Source: Undibacterium pigrum (GTDB lineage Bacteria > Pseudomonadota > Gammaproteobacteria > Burkholderiales > Burkholderiaceae_D). From it: a stretch of 64,000 bases of DNA. Below are positions 23,467 through 32,758 of this stretch, piece by piece. Every line of letters begins with the position of its first letter. The stretch's first letter is position 1. The DNA lies in NCBI RefSeq assembly GCF_003201815.1, contig NZ_QJKB01000002.1, positions 652,941 to 716,940 on the forward strand, written 5' to 3'. The notes under the pieces were generated by a model. That model did no database searches, was not told the origin of the DNA, and saw only the letters and a program-made list of their open reading frames with translations. A program made the translations under genes and the position numbers.

Positions 23467-24618
23467 TTAACGCTTTGCAACAAGTGCCGCAGTTTTGCTG
23501 GTAGTGGCTTCGCGTGTGGTGGTCTTGAGTTTGGCCTGGGCCCTGGCTTGTCCGTGGCTTGCTGTCTCTTGCAAGTCCGCCTGTTCCTGTGCGCCCGGCA
23601 GCATGCTGAGCTGGGTAAACAGATTCAGTGCAAGATGATAGTCACGGCGGTCCAGTGCCACATCGGCCAGCACGCTGATGGTGAGGGCATAATTGCGTGA
23701 ATTGGTGAGTTTGGCCAATTGCTCCAGGGCTTCATGCAACATATGTTCAGCCGCATCAAGTGAGCCCATTCTGCGCAAAGTGTCGCCGATTTGCATCAGG
23801 CAATTTCCTATGCTGGGCGACCAGCCTGTGGGTTTAGCCAGCTTCAGGGCTTTTTGCAGCCATTCAAGTGCAGATTCAAAATCATTTGCATTGCTGTAGT
23901 TGTAACCAATATTGGCTGCCGTCAGAATACCGCGTCGTATCTGGCCAGATTCCAGGCACTGCTCATAAGCTTTTTTCAGGAAAACACCGGATTCATCGAC
24001 TTGCCCGTTAAGGCCAGCATACAAACCCAGGAAATCATTCATCAGCGCAGCCAGTCCGGGATGGATTTCTCTGGGAGGGTTGCGGGATTCAAAATGGCGG
24101 TCAAAATAAGACTTTGCCAGCTTGTCATCGCGTAAGACGGCGACTCTGGCCAGTGCTGCAGCAGTGCTTTGCTTGCGCAGGATATCATCGGCCTTGCTGG
24201 CTTCGTCTATGGAGATGGCCATCTCTATGTCGCATTCGACATGCTTGCCCTGGTCTGAAAATATAAAACCCAGCATGCGGTGAGCATCGCTGAGACTGGC
24301 GCGGTCTAGATGGATGTCGGGGTGCCTGAGTATGGCCTGTACAATGGCAGCAGCACCATCAAGGTCGGCATGCAGCCATTTTTCTTCTGCCCGTATTAAT
24401 TGCAGGCGAAGGTAGACCAATGCCTTGTCAGTGTCGCTACGGCTGGAGTTATTCAGTAAATTGCTGATCGTTTCACATAACAGCAAGGCGCGGGCGCTAT
24501 TGCGCTGGCGCAAATGCCAGGCCAGCTTCAGCGCCTCATCCAGTTGTTCTTGCGTCACCGTACCGGTCAAACGCCGTTCTAACTGCGCAACTTCGCTATC
24601 GGTGACGTATAAGTCCAT
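23467..24618 (-). CDS. TPR-repeat protein
   Basis: This 383-residue soluble protein lacks a signal peptide. It is built from about eight helical hairpins with TPR-like patterns (for example NIGYNYSNANDFESALEWLQKAL and LMQIGDTLRRMGSLDAAEHML). The fold resembles the TPR sensor half of TPR-GGDEF diguanylate cyclases, but the chain ends in a low-complexity Ala/Thr/Lys tail with no catalytic domain. It is the first gene of the minus-strand array with the DUF3034, haemoglobin and cupredoxin genes. It could scaffold or sense for the nearby c-di-GMP enzymes; that is inference from context. Confidence 0.7.
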   Translation of the reverse strand: MDLYVTDSEVAQLERRLTGTVTQEQLDEALKLAWHLRQRNSARALLLCETISNLLNNSSRSDTDKALVYLRLQLIRAEEKWLHADLDGAAAIVQAILRHPDIHLDRASLSDAHRMLGFIFSDQGKHVECDIEMAISIDEASKADDILRKQSTAAALARVAVLRDDKLAKSYFDRHFESRNPPREIHPGLAALMNDFLGLYAGLNGQVDESGVFLKKAYEQCLESGQIRRGILTAANIGYNYSNANDFESALEWLQKALKLAKPTGWSPSIGNCLMQIGDTLRRMGSLDAAEHMLHEALEQLAKLTNSRNYALTISVLADVALDRRDYHLALNLFTQLSMLPGAQEQADLQETASHGQARAQAKLKTTTREATTSKTAALVAKR

Positions 24619-24956
24619 AATAAGTTGGTTGCCTCAGGGAAATTTCCTTGGGCTTAACCGGTTCAATTTATTAAAAATGGATGAAAAACCAGGCTGAACT
24701 TAGTATCTTGCTCAGTATCTTGTTTGGTATATTGACGTGATGCAAGCGTCCCTTTACCACAATACGCAAGATTTAATTTCTGTGTTGTGGCATAAGTTGG
24801 TTTTAACAATTTTTAACGGTATATACTTAAGCCCCCTGAATTTCCTTCTGGGAATAATTCTGAAAAACGCTGACACATGCAACATGTCGGGATTGGAAGG
24901 ATGCAGGACAGAGCAAGCAAGAGAAAATTACCGATCGCTTTTTTTTGAGCCCAAGT
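24619..24956. promoter_or_regulatory. Divergent control region between TPR gene and diguanylate cyclase
   Basis: About 340 AT-rich bases without a gene. A short direct repeat AGTATCTTG occurs twice at about 24702-24722, and a TTAACCGGTTCAA-like dyad lies at about 24654-24666. No clear ribosome-binding site precedes the cyclase start. Nothing else is recognised. Confidence 0.35.
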
Positions 24957-26669
24957 ATGAGTCGTTCGTCTTTGCGTAGAGAATTGGTGATACCGATTAC
25001 CGTGCTGGTTATCGGTGTGTCTGCCGCCATAGGCTGGGTCTCCATGAAGGCCGGGACGGATGCCGTCTATACCCTGACCCAGCGCATTCTGGTGGACATG
25101 GTGAACCGTATCAATCATGCGACTGAAAAACACCTGGATGGTGCCCTGATCGCACTGGAATCAGTAGCGCCCAGCACCAGCAATTTGCCAAAGGAACAAA
25201 ATTTTTCTTCCGACATGAAATCCCTGGAAGAGAAATTCTGGGCAGCCAGCGGCTTGTTCATGGATGTGAATAATTACGTCTACTTCGGTGGCAGTGACGG
25301 CCGCTTTGTCGGCGTCTACCGGATCTCTAAGGAGACCGTGCAACTGTTCTGGCGTGAGCCTGATGGCGACAAGCGCACGGTATTTCGGGTCAGCCATGTT
25401 GGCGACCGTTCAAATGTTCTGCGCAGCGATGACTTTGACCCGCGCCTGCGGCCCTGGTACAAGATAGCGCAAAATTCGGAAAAGCCGGTATGGTCAAAAA
25501 TCTATAATAATTTTTCTTTCCATTACCCGACCATTACCCTGGCCAAGTCCGTCTATCAAAAGAACCATGAATTTGCTGGTGTCATGGCAACGGATTTGAC
25601 CCTCAAGGAATTGTCAAATTTCTTGCGCAAGCTGGAAATCAGTAAAAACAGTGTTGCCTATATCGTCGATGCCGATGGCTATATCGTCGCGACTTCAGGG
25701 CAGGAACTGCCTGAGCGTACCGTCAATGGCACACCTGAGCGCATGCGTGCCATCGATATGAAAACCCCCTTGATCAGCGAAACCTTTCAAAAGGTGGGGA
25801 ACTTGAAATTGCCTGCTACCCAGACCCAGTCCATAGAGCTGAGCAGTGGCACAATTGATGTGGCGATCTCACCGCTGGGTAACAAGCAGGGCTTGAACTG
25901 GCTGACCGTGGTCGCTGTGCCGCGCGCCGATTTCATGAGCAGTATCAATCAGGGTTTCATGCAAAGCATGGTGATAGCCGTGGCTTGTATCATCTTTGCG
26001 CTGACCATAGGCCTGACCATCGTTGAACGCGTCATACGTGATATCCGCAAGCTGACTTCAGCGGCAGAAAAATTTGGCAACGGCGAACCCATGCCCAGCC
26101 TGCAAATCCTGCGTACCGACGAGATAGGCATGCTGGCCCAGACTTTTGTCGAAATGGAAAACAAGCTGCGCTATGACAAGCTGACCCAGGTGGCAAATCG
26201 TGAATCCCTGTTCGCCCAGATCAATTATCTGCAAAAACAGGCACTCGAAAACCCCAGTGCCAGCGAAGGCTTCAGCCTCTTGTTCATCGACCTGGATCGC
26301 TTCAAGTACATCAATGATAATCATGGCCATGACGCCGGTGACAAGGCGCTGGTCATCATTGCTGCCCGCCTGCGTTCAGCCATACGCGATACCGATGAGG
26401 TAGCGCGCTATGGCGGTGATGAATTTGTCTTGCTGCTGAAAGATACCAAGAATTCCATAGACATCAATAACATGGTGGAGAAAATCTGCAATGTTGTCGA
26501 GCAACCCATTTCACTGGACGATATCGTCGTCAGTGTTGGCGTATCGATAGGCTGGGCCAGTTTCCCTGAAGACGGCAGCGACTATGTGCGCCTGATCAAG
26601 ATTGCTGACAGCCGCATGTATAACCGCAAGCGTGACCGCAAGTCCAGCCAGTTTGTGCATCTGGCCTGA
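24957..26669 (+). CDS. Membrane diguanylate cyclase (Cache-HAMP-GGDEF)
   Basis: This 570-residue inner-membrane protein has a first membrane helix (about 9-30), a periplasmic dCache-type sensor (about 35-330), a second helix (about 340-362), HAMP (about 363-415) and GGDEF domain (about 416-568). The active-site motif is intact (YGGDEF, about 482-487). An RDTD inhibitory site stands exactly five residues before it, so product feedback is expected. It makes c-di-GMP in response to a periplasmic ligand. The ATG at 24957 is preferred over a TTG four codons upstream. It converges with the GGDEF-EAL gene across 34 bases, pairing synthesis with breakdown. Confidence 0.9.
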   Translation: MSRSSLRRELVIPITVLVIGVSAAIGWVSMKAGTDAVYTLTQRILVDMVNRINHATEKHLDGALIALESVAPSTSNLPKEQNFSSDMKSLEEKFWAASGLFMDVNNYVYFGGSDGRFVGVYRISKETVQLFWREPDGDKRTVFRVSHVGDRSNVLRSDDFDPRLRPWYKIAQNSEKPVWSKIYNNFSFHYPTITLAKSVYQKNHEFAGVMATDLTLKELSNFLRKLEISKNSVAYIVDADGYIVATSGQELPERTVNGTPERMRAIDMKTPLISETFQKVGNLKLPATQTQSIELSSGTIDVAISPLGNKQGLNWLTVVAVPRADFMSSINQGFMQSMVIAVACIIFALTIGLTIVERVIRDIRKLTSAAEKFGNGEPMPSLQILRTDEIGMLAQTFVEMENKLRYDKLTQVANRESLFAQINYLQKQALENPSASEGFSLLFIDLDRFKYINDNHGHDAGDKALVIIAARLRSAIRDTDEVARYGGDEFVLLLKDTKNSIDINNMVEKICNVVEQPISLDDIVVSVGVSIGWASFPEDGSDYVRLIKIADSRMYNRKRDRKSSQFVHLA

Positions 26670-26703
26670 GCTGGTTTCAGCCTGGCTGTGAGTATGATTG
26701 TGA

Positions 26704-29103
26704 TTACGATGGTGCTTGCGTCTGTTGTTCTTGCCATTTGCCAAGCCAGGCAGGCAAATCGGCTGAAGGCATGGGTTTGCTGATGTAATAACCCTGAGCC
26801 TGGTCGCAGCCCATTTCTTTAAGCAGATTCATGACGGCCAGGTTTTCCACTCCTTCGGCAACCACGCGCAAGCCCATGTTGTGACCCAGGTCTATAGTGG
26901 ACTTGACGATCTTGGTATCGTCAATATCCTCTTCCATTTTCAGCACGAAAGATTTATCTATCTTCAATTCGTGGACTGGCAGGCGTTTCAGGTAAGCCAG
27001 GGACGAATAGCCAGTACCAAAATCATCTATCGATAATTCCAGTCCCATGGCATGCAGGCGATCCAGCGTCTGGAAAGCCCTGACCGGGTCATCCATGATG
27101 GCACTCTCGGTAATTTCCAGACAAAATGAAGCTGCTTCAACATGATTGGTCTGCAGTATCTGGGCAAATTTGCCAGGCAAGTCCTGGTCCAGCAAATCAC
27201 GGGTAGAAATATTCACTGAGATTTTCAATTGTATGCCCTGTTCTTTCCAGACCTGGCATACCCGTGCTGCCTCATTCATGACCCAATGTGTGAGCTGGCG
27301 TATGAAACCGGTTTGCTCGGCAAAGGGGATGAACTGGTCAGGGAAGATAAAGCCGCGCTCAGGATGTATCCAGCGTACCAGTGCTTCAACTGCCACGACC
27401 TTGCCATGATCCAGCCCAACCTTGGGTTGCACATACAGGCGGAAGGCTTGCTGCTCCAGCGCAGCCCGCAGTTCACTGAGTAGTGACAGGCTTTGCTGGC
27501 TGGATTTATCAATGTCGGGTGAATAGATGATGGCACCGCTATTTCCCAGTTTTGCCGCATACATGGCGACTTCGACCCGGCTCAGCAAGCCTTGGGCATC
27601 ACTGGCATGATCAGGGAAACCGGCGATGCCTATACCCGCACCCAGATCAACAGTCTGGTCTTCTATGGAAATCGGTTTTTCCAGCGAACGCAGGATGCGG
27701 TTGGCCAGGTCCTGCGCATTTTCCGTGGTGCTGTTTGGCAGCAGGATGGCAAATTCATCACCACCCAGACGTGCCGGTTTGGTACCACCCGGCCCCAGTT
27801 CGGCAGACAGGCGTATGGCAACCTGGTTCAACAGGATGTCACCAAAGCGGTGGCCCATGACGTCATTGACATGCTTGAAACGGTCAAGGTCCATCATCAG
27901 GACATAGCAGGACTTTTCGTGGGAGCGTGCGCTGGCGATGGCTTCTTCCAGCATGTCGGTGAACAGCGCACGGTTGGGTAAATTGGTCAGCGTATCCCAA
28001 TAAGCCAGGCGGCTGATTTCTTTTTCACGCTGGGCGATGCCATCGCGCATGGTCATGAAGGTGCGCGCCAGATCGCCAATCTCATCCTTTTGTTTGACAT
28101 TGATGGTGGCTGTGTAATCACCTGCACCCAGGCTGCGTGCTGTCTCGGCCAGTTGCCGCACCGGCCCGGTAATGCGGCGGGCCGTGATGGCACTGATGAT
28201 GCTGGCAACGAGTGCACCGAACACCGTCAGTATCAGGATATTGCGTTGTAATTCCTTGTAGGGGGCAACTGCCTGGCTGATGGACAATTGCAATACGGCG
28301 ATGGTGCTGAATTCTTCATTCTGTGCCAGTTTGAGTATGCGAGCGCTGTATTGGTCTTCATCGATTTGCAAGGCAGGCAGGTAACTGACCTGTTTTTCCG
28401 CACTTGGTAATTGTTGCGCCAGCCTGTTGGCATTGTCATCACTGAGGCTGGAGACATTGGCTGTCCAGCGCCCCTGTTTTTCAGACGTCAGCAAACTGAT
28501 TTGCATGCGTGACAGTTCATGCATATCCGTCACCAGGGCTTTACCTATGGGGATGGCCATGACTACCCAGCTAATCGTGACGGGCGCCTCGATAGGCACG
28601 ACCACCATTTGATAGGGTTTGCCATCAACTATGGCCGTGCTGGCAGCACTGCCGGATTTTTCTGCCGTATGTATCAATGCGGCAACCGATTGTTGCAGGC
28701 TGCTGCTCAATTCATCGTTCGCTGCGTTGTTACGGTTGCTTTTGCTGGTATTTGAATAGGCTGTGATTTTCCTGTCCAGGCCGACAAGCATGGTCAGGTC
28801 TGAGCCTATGCGCTTGCCGTGATTGGACAGAGTGGAAACGATGGTTTCAGTGTCATGCGTACCTATGGCTTCGCGAAAAGCATAATCCTTGGCGAGTACG
28901 ATCGCGCCTTGTATGAGTTTTTGTGCGTTCTGATCCAGCAGGCGCAACAGGAATTTTTCATTGATTTTCAAATTCTCTTCAACTGCAGTGCGCGCGTTCC
29001 TGTCTATGGCATTGCCAATGGCAAAATAAGCTGCCAGTTGTACCGTCAATAGCAAGCCTATGAAGAGGGTAACGACACGGCTTTCCAAACTATGCAAACG
29101 CAT
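26704..29103 (-). CDS. Membrane GGDEF-EAL c-di-GMP enzyme
   Basis: This 799-residue protein has an N-terminal helix, a periplasmic double-Cache-like region (about 30-285), a second helix and HAMP (about 285-345), GGDEF (about 355-515) and EAL (about 530-785). Both catalytic signatures look complete: LGGDEFAILL in the cyclase half, and EALVRW plus DDFGTGYSSL in the phosphodiesterase half. No RxxD stands at the usual inhibitory-site position. It follows the cupredoxin copy 2 gene by 34 bases in the same direction, so a copper-binding periplasmic protein and its sensor domain are probably made together. Net activity cannot be read from sequence. Confidence 0.9.
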   Translation of the reverse strand: MRLHSLESRVVTLFIGLLLTVQLAAYFAIGNAIDRNARTAVEENLKINEKFLLRLLDQNAQKLIQGAIVLAKDYAFREAIGTHDTETIVSTLSNHGKRIGSDLTMLVGLDRKITAYSNTSKSNRNNAANDELSSSLQQSVAALIHTAEKSGSAASTAIVDGKPYQMVVVPIEAPVTISWVVMAIPIGKALVTDMHELSRMQISLLTSEKQGRWTANVSSLSDDNANRLAQQLPSAEKQVSYLPALQIDEDQYSARILKLAQNEEFSTIAVLQLSISQAVAPYKELQRNILILTVFGALVASIISAITARRITGPVRQLAETARSLGAGDYTATINVKQKDEIGDLARTFMTMRDGIAQREKEISRLAYWDTLTNLPNRALFTDMLEEAIASARSHEKSCYVLMMDLDRFKHVNDVMGHRFGDILLNQVAIRLSAELGPGGTKPARLGGDEFAILLPNSTTENAQDLANRILRSLEKPISIEDQTVDLGAGIGIAGFPDHASDAQGLLSRVEVAMYAAKLGNSGAIIYSPDIDKSSQQSLSLLSELRAALEQQAFRLYVQPKVGLDHGKVVAVEALVRWIHPERGFIFPDQFIPFAEQTGFIRQLTHWVMNEAARVCQVWKEQGIQLKISVNISTRDLLDQDLPGKFAQILQTNHVEAASFCLEITESAIMDDPVRAFQTLDRLHAMGLELSIDDFGTGYSSLAYLKRLPVHELKIDKSFVLKMEEDIDDTKIVKSTIDLGHNMGLRVVAEGVENLAVMNLLKEMGCDQAQGYYISKPMPSADLPAWLGKWQEQQTQAPS

Positions 29104-29137
29104 GAACTTTCCTCAATATGTACATGGAAAAGTAATC

Positions 29138-29761
29138 TTAAATGGCCTTGTAATTCAGTTTGACCGCCACACCAGGGTTGCTATTGTCCATTTGCAGGCC
29201 TTGCTCCTGCACGCTGGCTGTTGTTGGCTGTTTCGGGTGCCAGGTCTTCAGGACATATTTACCGACTGGCATATTCGGTAGCCGGGCCGTGCCGGCAGCA
29301 TCGGTCTTGGCGAAATAGGGTGTGTCGACTATATGGATATAGGCCACCATCTGGTCGTGGATATTGCAGCCGACCACTACCGTTCCTGCTTTGTCAAAGA
29401 TGATGGGGGCAGCAGGTTTGCCTGAATACAGCTTTAATTCAAAGGGCTTGGCCGGTGAAAATGAATAGGCGTGATGCCTGACCGTGTCATTGTTGGGAAA
29501 AGAGATCGAGGTGCCAGTTTGTACCACCGTGACAAAGGGCATGAATTTTTTGTCTTTTTGCTGTATCTCGGCATTGGCCGTTTTGGCAAGCTGGGGGCCG
29601 CTGGCAAGTTCTGCGTAGACCACCGCATCCTGGACAGGCTGGCCACTGATGTCGGTGACCTGGACTACAGCGCCAGCATATGCGGCGCTGCTTGCCAACA
29701 TGACAGACATCAAAATCGCCATCATGGCTGGGGAGGAGAACTTCACGGGTCGATTACGCAT
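29138..29761 (-). CDS. Exported cupredoxin-like protein (methylamine-utilisation type), copy 2
   Basis: This 207-residue protein has a signal peptide ending near AAYAG. A plastocyanin-like core follows with FPNNDTVRHHAYSFS and VGCNIHDQM, giving His, Cys, His and Met in the order of a type 1 copper centre. It has the same downstream DTPYFAKTD and LKTWHP segments as copy 1. It sits directly before the GGDEF-EAL gene as its operon partner. This links the cupredoxin to c-di-GMP output and suggests a periplasmic redox or copper sensor. No electron-donor enzyme of methylamine metabolism is present, so the common methylamine label should not be taken as function. Confidence 0.75.
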   Translation of the reverse strand: MRNRPVKFSSPAMMAILMSVMLASSAAYAGAVVQVTDISGQPVQDAVVYAELASGPQLAKTANAEIQQKDKKFMPFVTVVQTGTSISFPNNDTVRHHAYSFSPAKPFELKLYSGKPAAPIIFDKAGTVVVGCNIHDQMVAYIHIVDTPYFAKTDAAGTARLPNMPVGKYVLKTWHPKQPTTASVQEQGLQMDNSNPGVAVKLNYKAI

Positions 29762-30068
29762 GGTTTCATCCTGCCAATAAAGTGGTTTAAATGCTCTCTT
29801 GTTATATTACTTTAGTTCTGCGCCGGACAGAAAGCTTGTCGTTATTTGCAAAAATTTTTGTCGGAATATTTAGTACTTTTTACCTAAAACATGTCCGCGC
29901 TGGAATTGTTTGCAGAATATCAGGTAAAGCCAGCCCTGTTTGTTATACTATTGTATAAGGGCAATTTGCGCACTGGTAAGCTACCATGCTGTTTATTGTC
30001 GGCGAGTTCGTACTGGTAATGATGCAGGGATCGGCTGGAATCGGCAGGAAGATGCAGGAATACAGGGC
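29762..30068. promoter_or_regulatory. Divergent gap between cupredoxin copy 2 and third c-di-GMP gene
   Basis: About 300 bases without a supported gene. The AT-rich core at 29800-29890 probably holds the promoters. A frame open from 29940 into the cyclase has no ribosome-binding site and reads as leader. No operator was recognised. Confidence 0.35.
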
Positions 30069-31118
30069 ATGGAATCAATCATTAAACACCTGGTAGAAAT
30101 TACCGGGCACCGCGATCATGACTTACTGAATATTTCAGTAATTACTGCGCTGCGTCAATTGACGCACGCAGAGTCGGCGCGGGTACTCGATGTTGTTTCT
30201 GTCGGTCAGCAAGTCTTTATCAAACCGCATATCAGTATCAAGGAGGGGGATGTCGCCATTGCCGACGAAACCCATACTGCGCCCTCATCCAGCGATTCCA
30301 TAGAACTCTACCCTCAGTTGAAAGAGGGTATTGCACTGCAGCAGCAAGTCATAGAACATTCCATAGACGGTGGCAAGATCATCTGGCTGCCCATCTGGAT
30401 CAATGAAAAGCTGCATACTTGTCTGGAAATCTACAAGCCCGCCAATTACACGACCACTACCATGGAAGTCGTCAGCGGCATGCTGATTGTCTATCGCAAC
30501 TTCCAGAACCTGCTTGACTATAGCGAACGTGATTCATTGACTGGTTTGCTCAATCGCAAGACTTTTGATGACAATTTTTCCAAAGTCTTGCGCAGCAGTG
30601 CCTTGCAACAGCAGGCCAGCACGGAGGCAGAGCGTGAAGAAGAAGAGCGTCGCAGTCATGAGCCCGAGCGCCAGCACTGGCTGGCGGTACTGGACATTGA
30701 CCACTTCAAACGTGTGAATGACCAGTTTGGGCATTTATATGGCGATGAAGTCCTGATCCTGATCGCCAATCTCTTGCGCAGTTCTTTCCGTCCTTCTGAT
30801 CGGCTCTTCCGTTTTGGTGGGGAAGAATTTGTGATTTTGCTACGTTCGACTTCACAAGAAGATGCGCACAGCATTTTTGAGCGTTTCCGCCAGAATGTAG
30901 AGCAACATCATTTCCCGCAGGTGGGGACGGTGACCATCAGCATAGGCTATGCCCGCATAGACCCGTTCGAGCCCGCCGTAGCCATCGTTGGCCGGGCTGA
31001 CCAGGCCCTGTATTTCGCCAAGAGCAGTGGCCGTAACCGTACCTGTTATTACGATGCCCTGGTCACCAGCGGTGATTTGCATACCGAAGTTTCCAACGAT
31101 ACGGCAGAATTCTTTTAA
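30069..31118 (+). CDS. Cytoplasmic diguanylate cyclase (GGDEF)
   Basis: This 349-residue protein has no membrane segments. An N-terminal GAF-like sensory region (about 1-150) precedes a GGDEF domain (about 155-335) that contains an inserted Glu/Arg-rich segment (EREEEERRSHEPER, about 190-203). The active site reads FGGEEF (about 249-254), and an RPSD inhibitory site is five residues before it. Synthesis of c-di-GMP is therefore expected. The ATG at 30069 is chosen because the N-domain begins there; AGGAA lies upstream. It is the third c-di-GMP gene within 6 kb and converges on the yedA-like gene. Confidence 0.88.
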   Translation: MESIIKHLVEITGHRDHDLLNISVITALRQLTHAESARVLDVVSVGQQVFIKPHISIKEGDVAIADETHTAPSSSDSIELYPQLKEGIALQQQVIEHSIDGGKIIWLPIWINEKLHTCLEIYKPANYTTTTMEVVSGMLIVYRNFQNLLDYSERDSLTGLLNRKTFDDNFSKVLRSSALQQQASTEAEREEEERRSHEPERQHWLAVLDIDHFKRVNDQFGHLYGDEVLILIANLLRSSFRPSDRLFRFGGEEFVILLRSTSQEDAHSIFERFRQNVEQHHFPQVGTVTISIGYARIDPFEPAVAIVGRADQALYFAKSSGRNRTCYYDALVTSGDLHTEVSNDTAEFF

Positions 31119-31173
31119 GGCTGGACAGGACAGCATGCCGCTCAGGCTTTGCTGTCGCTGGCTATATTCCAAA

Positions 31174-32061
31174 TCAACTGGCAGTCTGTTCCTTGGGTTT
31201 TTGATGCGCACTGGTCAGCACAACCACGCTGCCCAGGATGATGCTCATGGCCAGCATTTCGCGCATGGACAGATGTTCACCACCAAATACCACACCCAGC
31301 GCAACCGCAATCACCGGGTTGACATAGGCATAACTGGCAGCCAGGCCAGCCGGTACTTTGGACAATAAATACATGTATGCAGTAAATGCCAGCAGCGAAC
31401 CGGCGACTACCAGATAGGCCCAGGCTGCCACCGCGTTGACGGTGACTTCGCCAGTCAGTTGCTCACCCTTGAACAGGCTGATGATGAACAGGAACAAGCC
31501 ACCTACCAGCATTTCACTGGCAAAGCCCATGCCGCCCGCCGCCATCTTGAGTTTCTTTTGCGACAAAATCGAACCCACGTCCCAGCACAGTATCGCCCCC
31601 AGCAAGAACAAGATGCCCAGAGGTTGTGCCGAGAATTGGCCATCAGATGCCAGCAACAGGGCACCAGCAAAGCCGCAGAGTATGCCAGTCCATTCACGAC
31701 GCTTGGGCCAGTCACCAAACATGCCAGACAAGCCAGACAAAATCATGGGTGAGCAGGCAATGAAGACTGCAGTCAGGCCAGAAGATACATATTGCTGTGC
31801 CACTGCCGTCAAGCCAGTCCCACCCCCCAGCATCAAAATACCGACTATGCCGCCATCGCGCCATTCACGCAAAGTCGGGTTGGCTGCACCGCGCCATTTT
31901 TGCCAGGCATACAGAATGGCGCCTGCCACCAAAAAGCGCGTGCCTATCATCATGAAAGGCGGGAAAGCCTTTAGTGCCACCTGTATGGCAAAGTAAGTGG
32001 AGCCCCAGACTATATAGACGGTGAGCAGGGCGAATAAGACTTTACGTGGCAAATGGCGCAT
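31174..32061 (-). CDS. yedA: EamA/DMT family exporter (YedA-like)
   Basis: This 295-residue inner-membrane protein has ten predicted helices in two EamA repeats (about 8-140 and 150-285). The opening VYIVWGSTYFAIQVALK and the ASYAYVNPVIAVALG segment are typical of the YedA group of drug/metabolite exporters. It probably exports an amino acid or related small molecule. It is transcribed away from an Lrp-family regulator, the classical arrangement for amino-acid exporters, and a MITE-like element lies in their shared promoter region. Confidence 0.85.
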   Translation of the reverse strand: MRHLPRKVLFALLTVYIVWGSTYFAIQVALKAFPPFMMIGTRFLVAGAILYAWQKWRGAANPTLREWRDGGIVGILMLGGGTGLTAVAQQYVSSGLTAVFIACSPMILSGLSGMFGDWPKRREWTGILCGFAGALLLASDGQFSAQPLGILFLLGAILCWDVGSILSQKKLKMAAGGMGFASEMLVGGLFLFIISLFKGEQLTGEVTVNAVAAWAYLVVAGSLLAFTAYMYLLSKVPAGLAASYAYVNPVIAVALGVVFGGEHLSMREMLAMSIILGSVVVLTSAHQKPKEQTAS

Positions 32062-32088
32062 GGCAGTGGCAGCTTGGATTGATTTCAG

Positions 32089-32205
32089 TAGGATTTACGC
32101 AAAACCGCCCCAGCTGCGTTGCAGCTCCCGCATTTTGCAAGATTCGGTACTAAAGTACTGTCTTCGTCGCTGACGCCTTGCTGGGACAATTTTGCGTAAA
32201 TCCTA
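32089..32205. mobile_element. MITE-like element with 16-bp terminal inverted repeats
   Basis: A 117-bp element is bounded by perfect 16-bp terminal repeats TAGGATTTACGCAAAA (32089-32104) and its complement (32190-32205). The outermost TA at each end would fit a TA target duplication of the mariner/IS630 kind. The centre holds GTACTAAAGTAC (32147-32158), a perfect small palindrome. It encodes nothing and lies between yedA and the Lrp gene. Confidence 0.7.
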
Positions 32206-32308
32206 TTCGGATAAACAGTGTATGTTAGTGACATTGAATTTTGAATGGATAATCAAAGGTAAATCAGGTACATTTCTTTTAATCTCAACGAAAAAGCAGG
32301 TTTTTCCC

Positions 32309-32755
32309 ATGAAAATAGAATTGGACCTGATGGATGGAAAAATCCTCGAGATTTTGCAGGCTGATGCCAGGGTCACGATGGCAGAGATAGGGCGGCGCAT
32401 ACATCTGAGCCAGCCTGCCGTGACTGAAAGGGTCAAGCGCATGGAGGCGGCCAATGTCATCACCGGCTACCATGCCAGGGTCAATCCAGAAGCACTGGGT
32501 TATGGCATCACCGCTTTTGTCCGCATTGCCAGCCGCGCAACTGATACGCCAGTTTTAAAAATTGCTGAACAAGTACCGGAAGTAGTTGAATGCCATGCTA
32601 TTACCGGCGAAGATTGTGTGATTGTCAAAGTCGTTGCGCCTTCGGTACGTGAGCTGGAGCGGGTCATCACCAGCCTGGCGCGTTGCGGTGTGACGTCGAC
32701 TTCCCTGATCCTGTCTTCATCGATAGAAAGACGGGCCATCAAGCCTGTGGAATAA
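32309..32755 (+). CDS. Lrp/AsnC family regulator
   Basis: This 148-residue protein has an N-terminal winged helix-turn-helix (about 5-60: LDLMDGKILEILQADARV, then SQPAVTERVKRMEAANVI) and a C-terminal RAM ligand-binding domain (about 65-140) with GEDCVIVKV. Members bind amino acids and control their transport or breakdown. The ATG at 32309 follows AGG by a suitable distance; the upstream frame overlaps the MITE. Divergence from yedA suggests it controls that exporter. It starts a run of four tightly packed regulator genes. Confidence 0.88.
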   Translation: MKIELDLMDGKILEILQADARVTMAEIGRRIHLSQPAVTERVKRMEAANVITGYHARVNPEALGYGITAFVRIASRATDTPVLKIAEQVPEVVECHAITGEDCVIVKVVAPSVRELERVITSLARCGVTSTSLILSSSIERRAIKPVE

Positions 32756-32758
32756 AAA

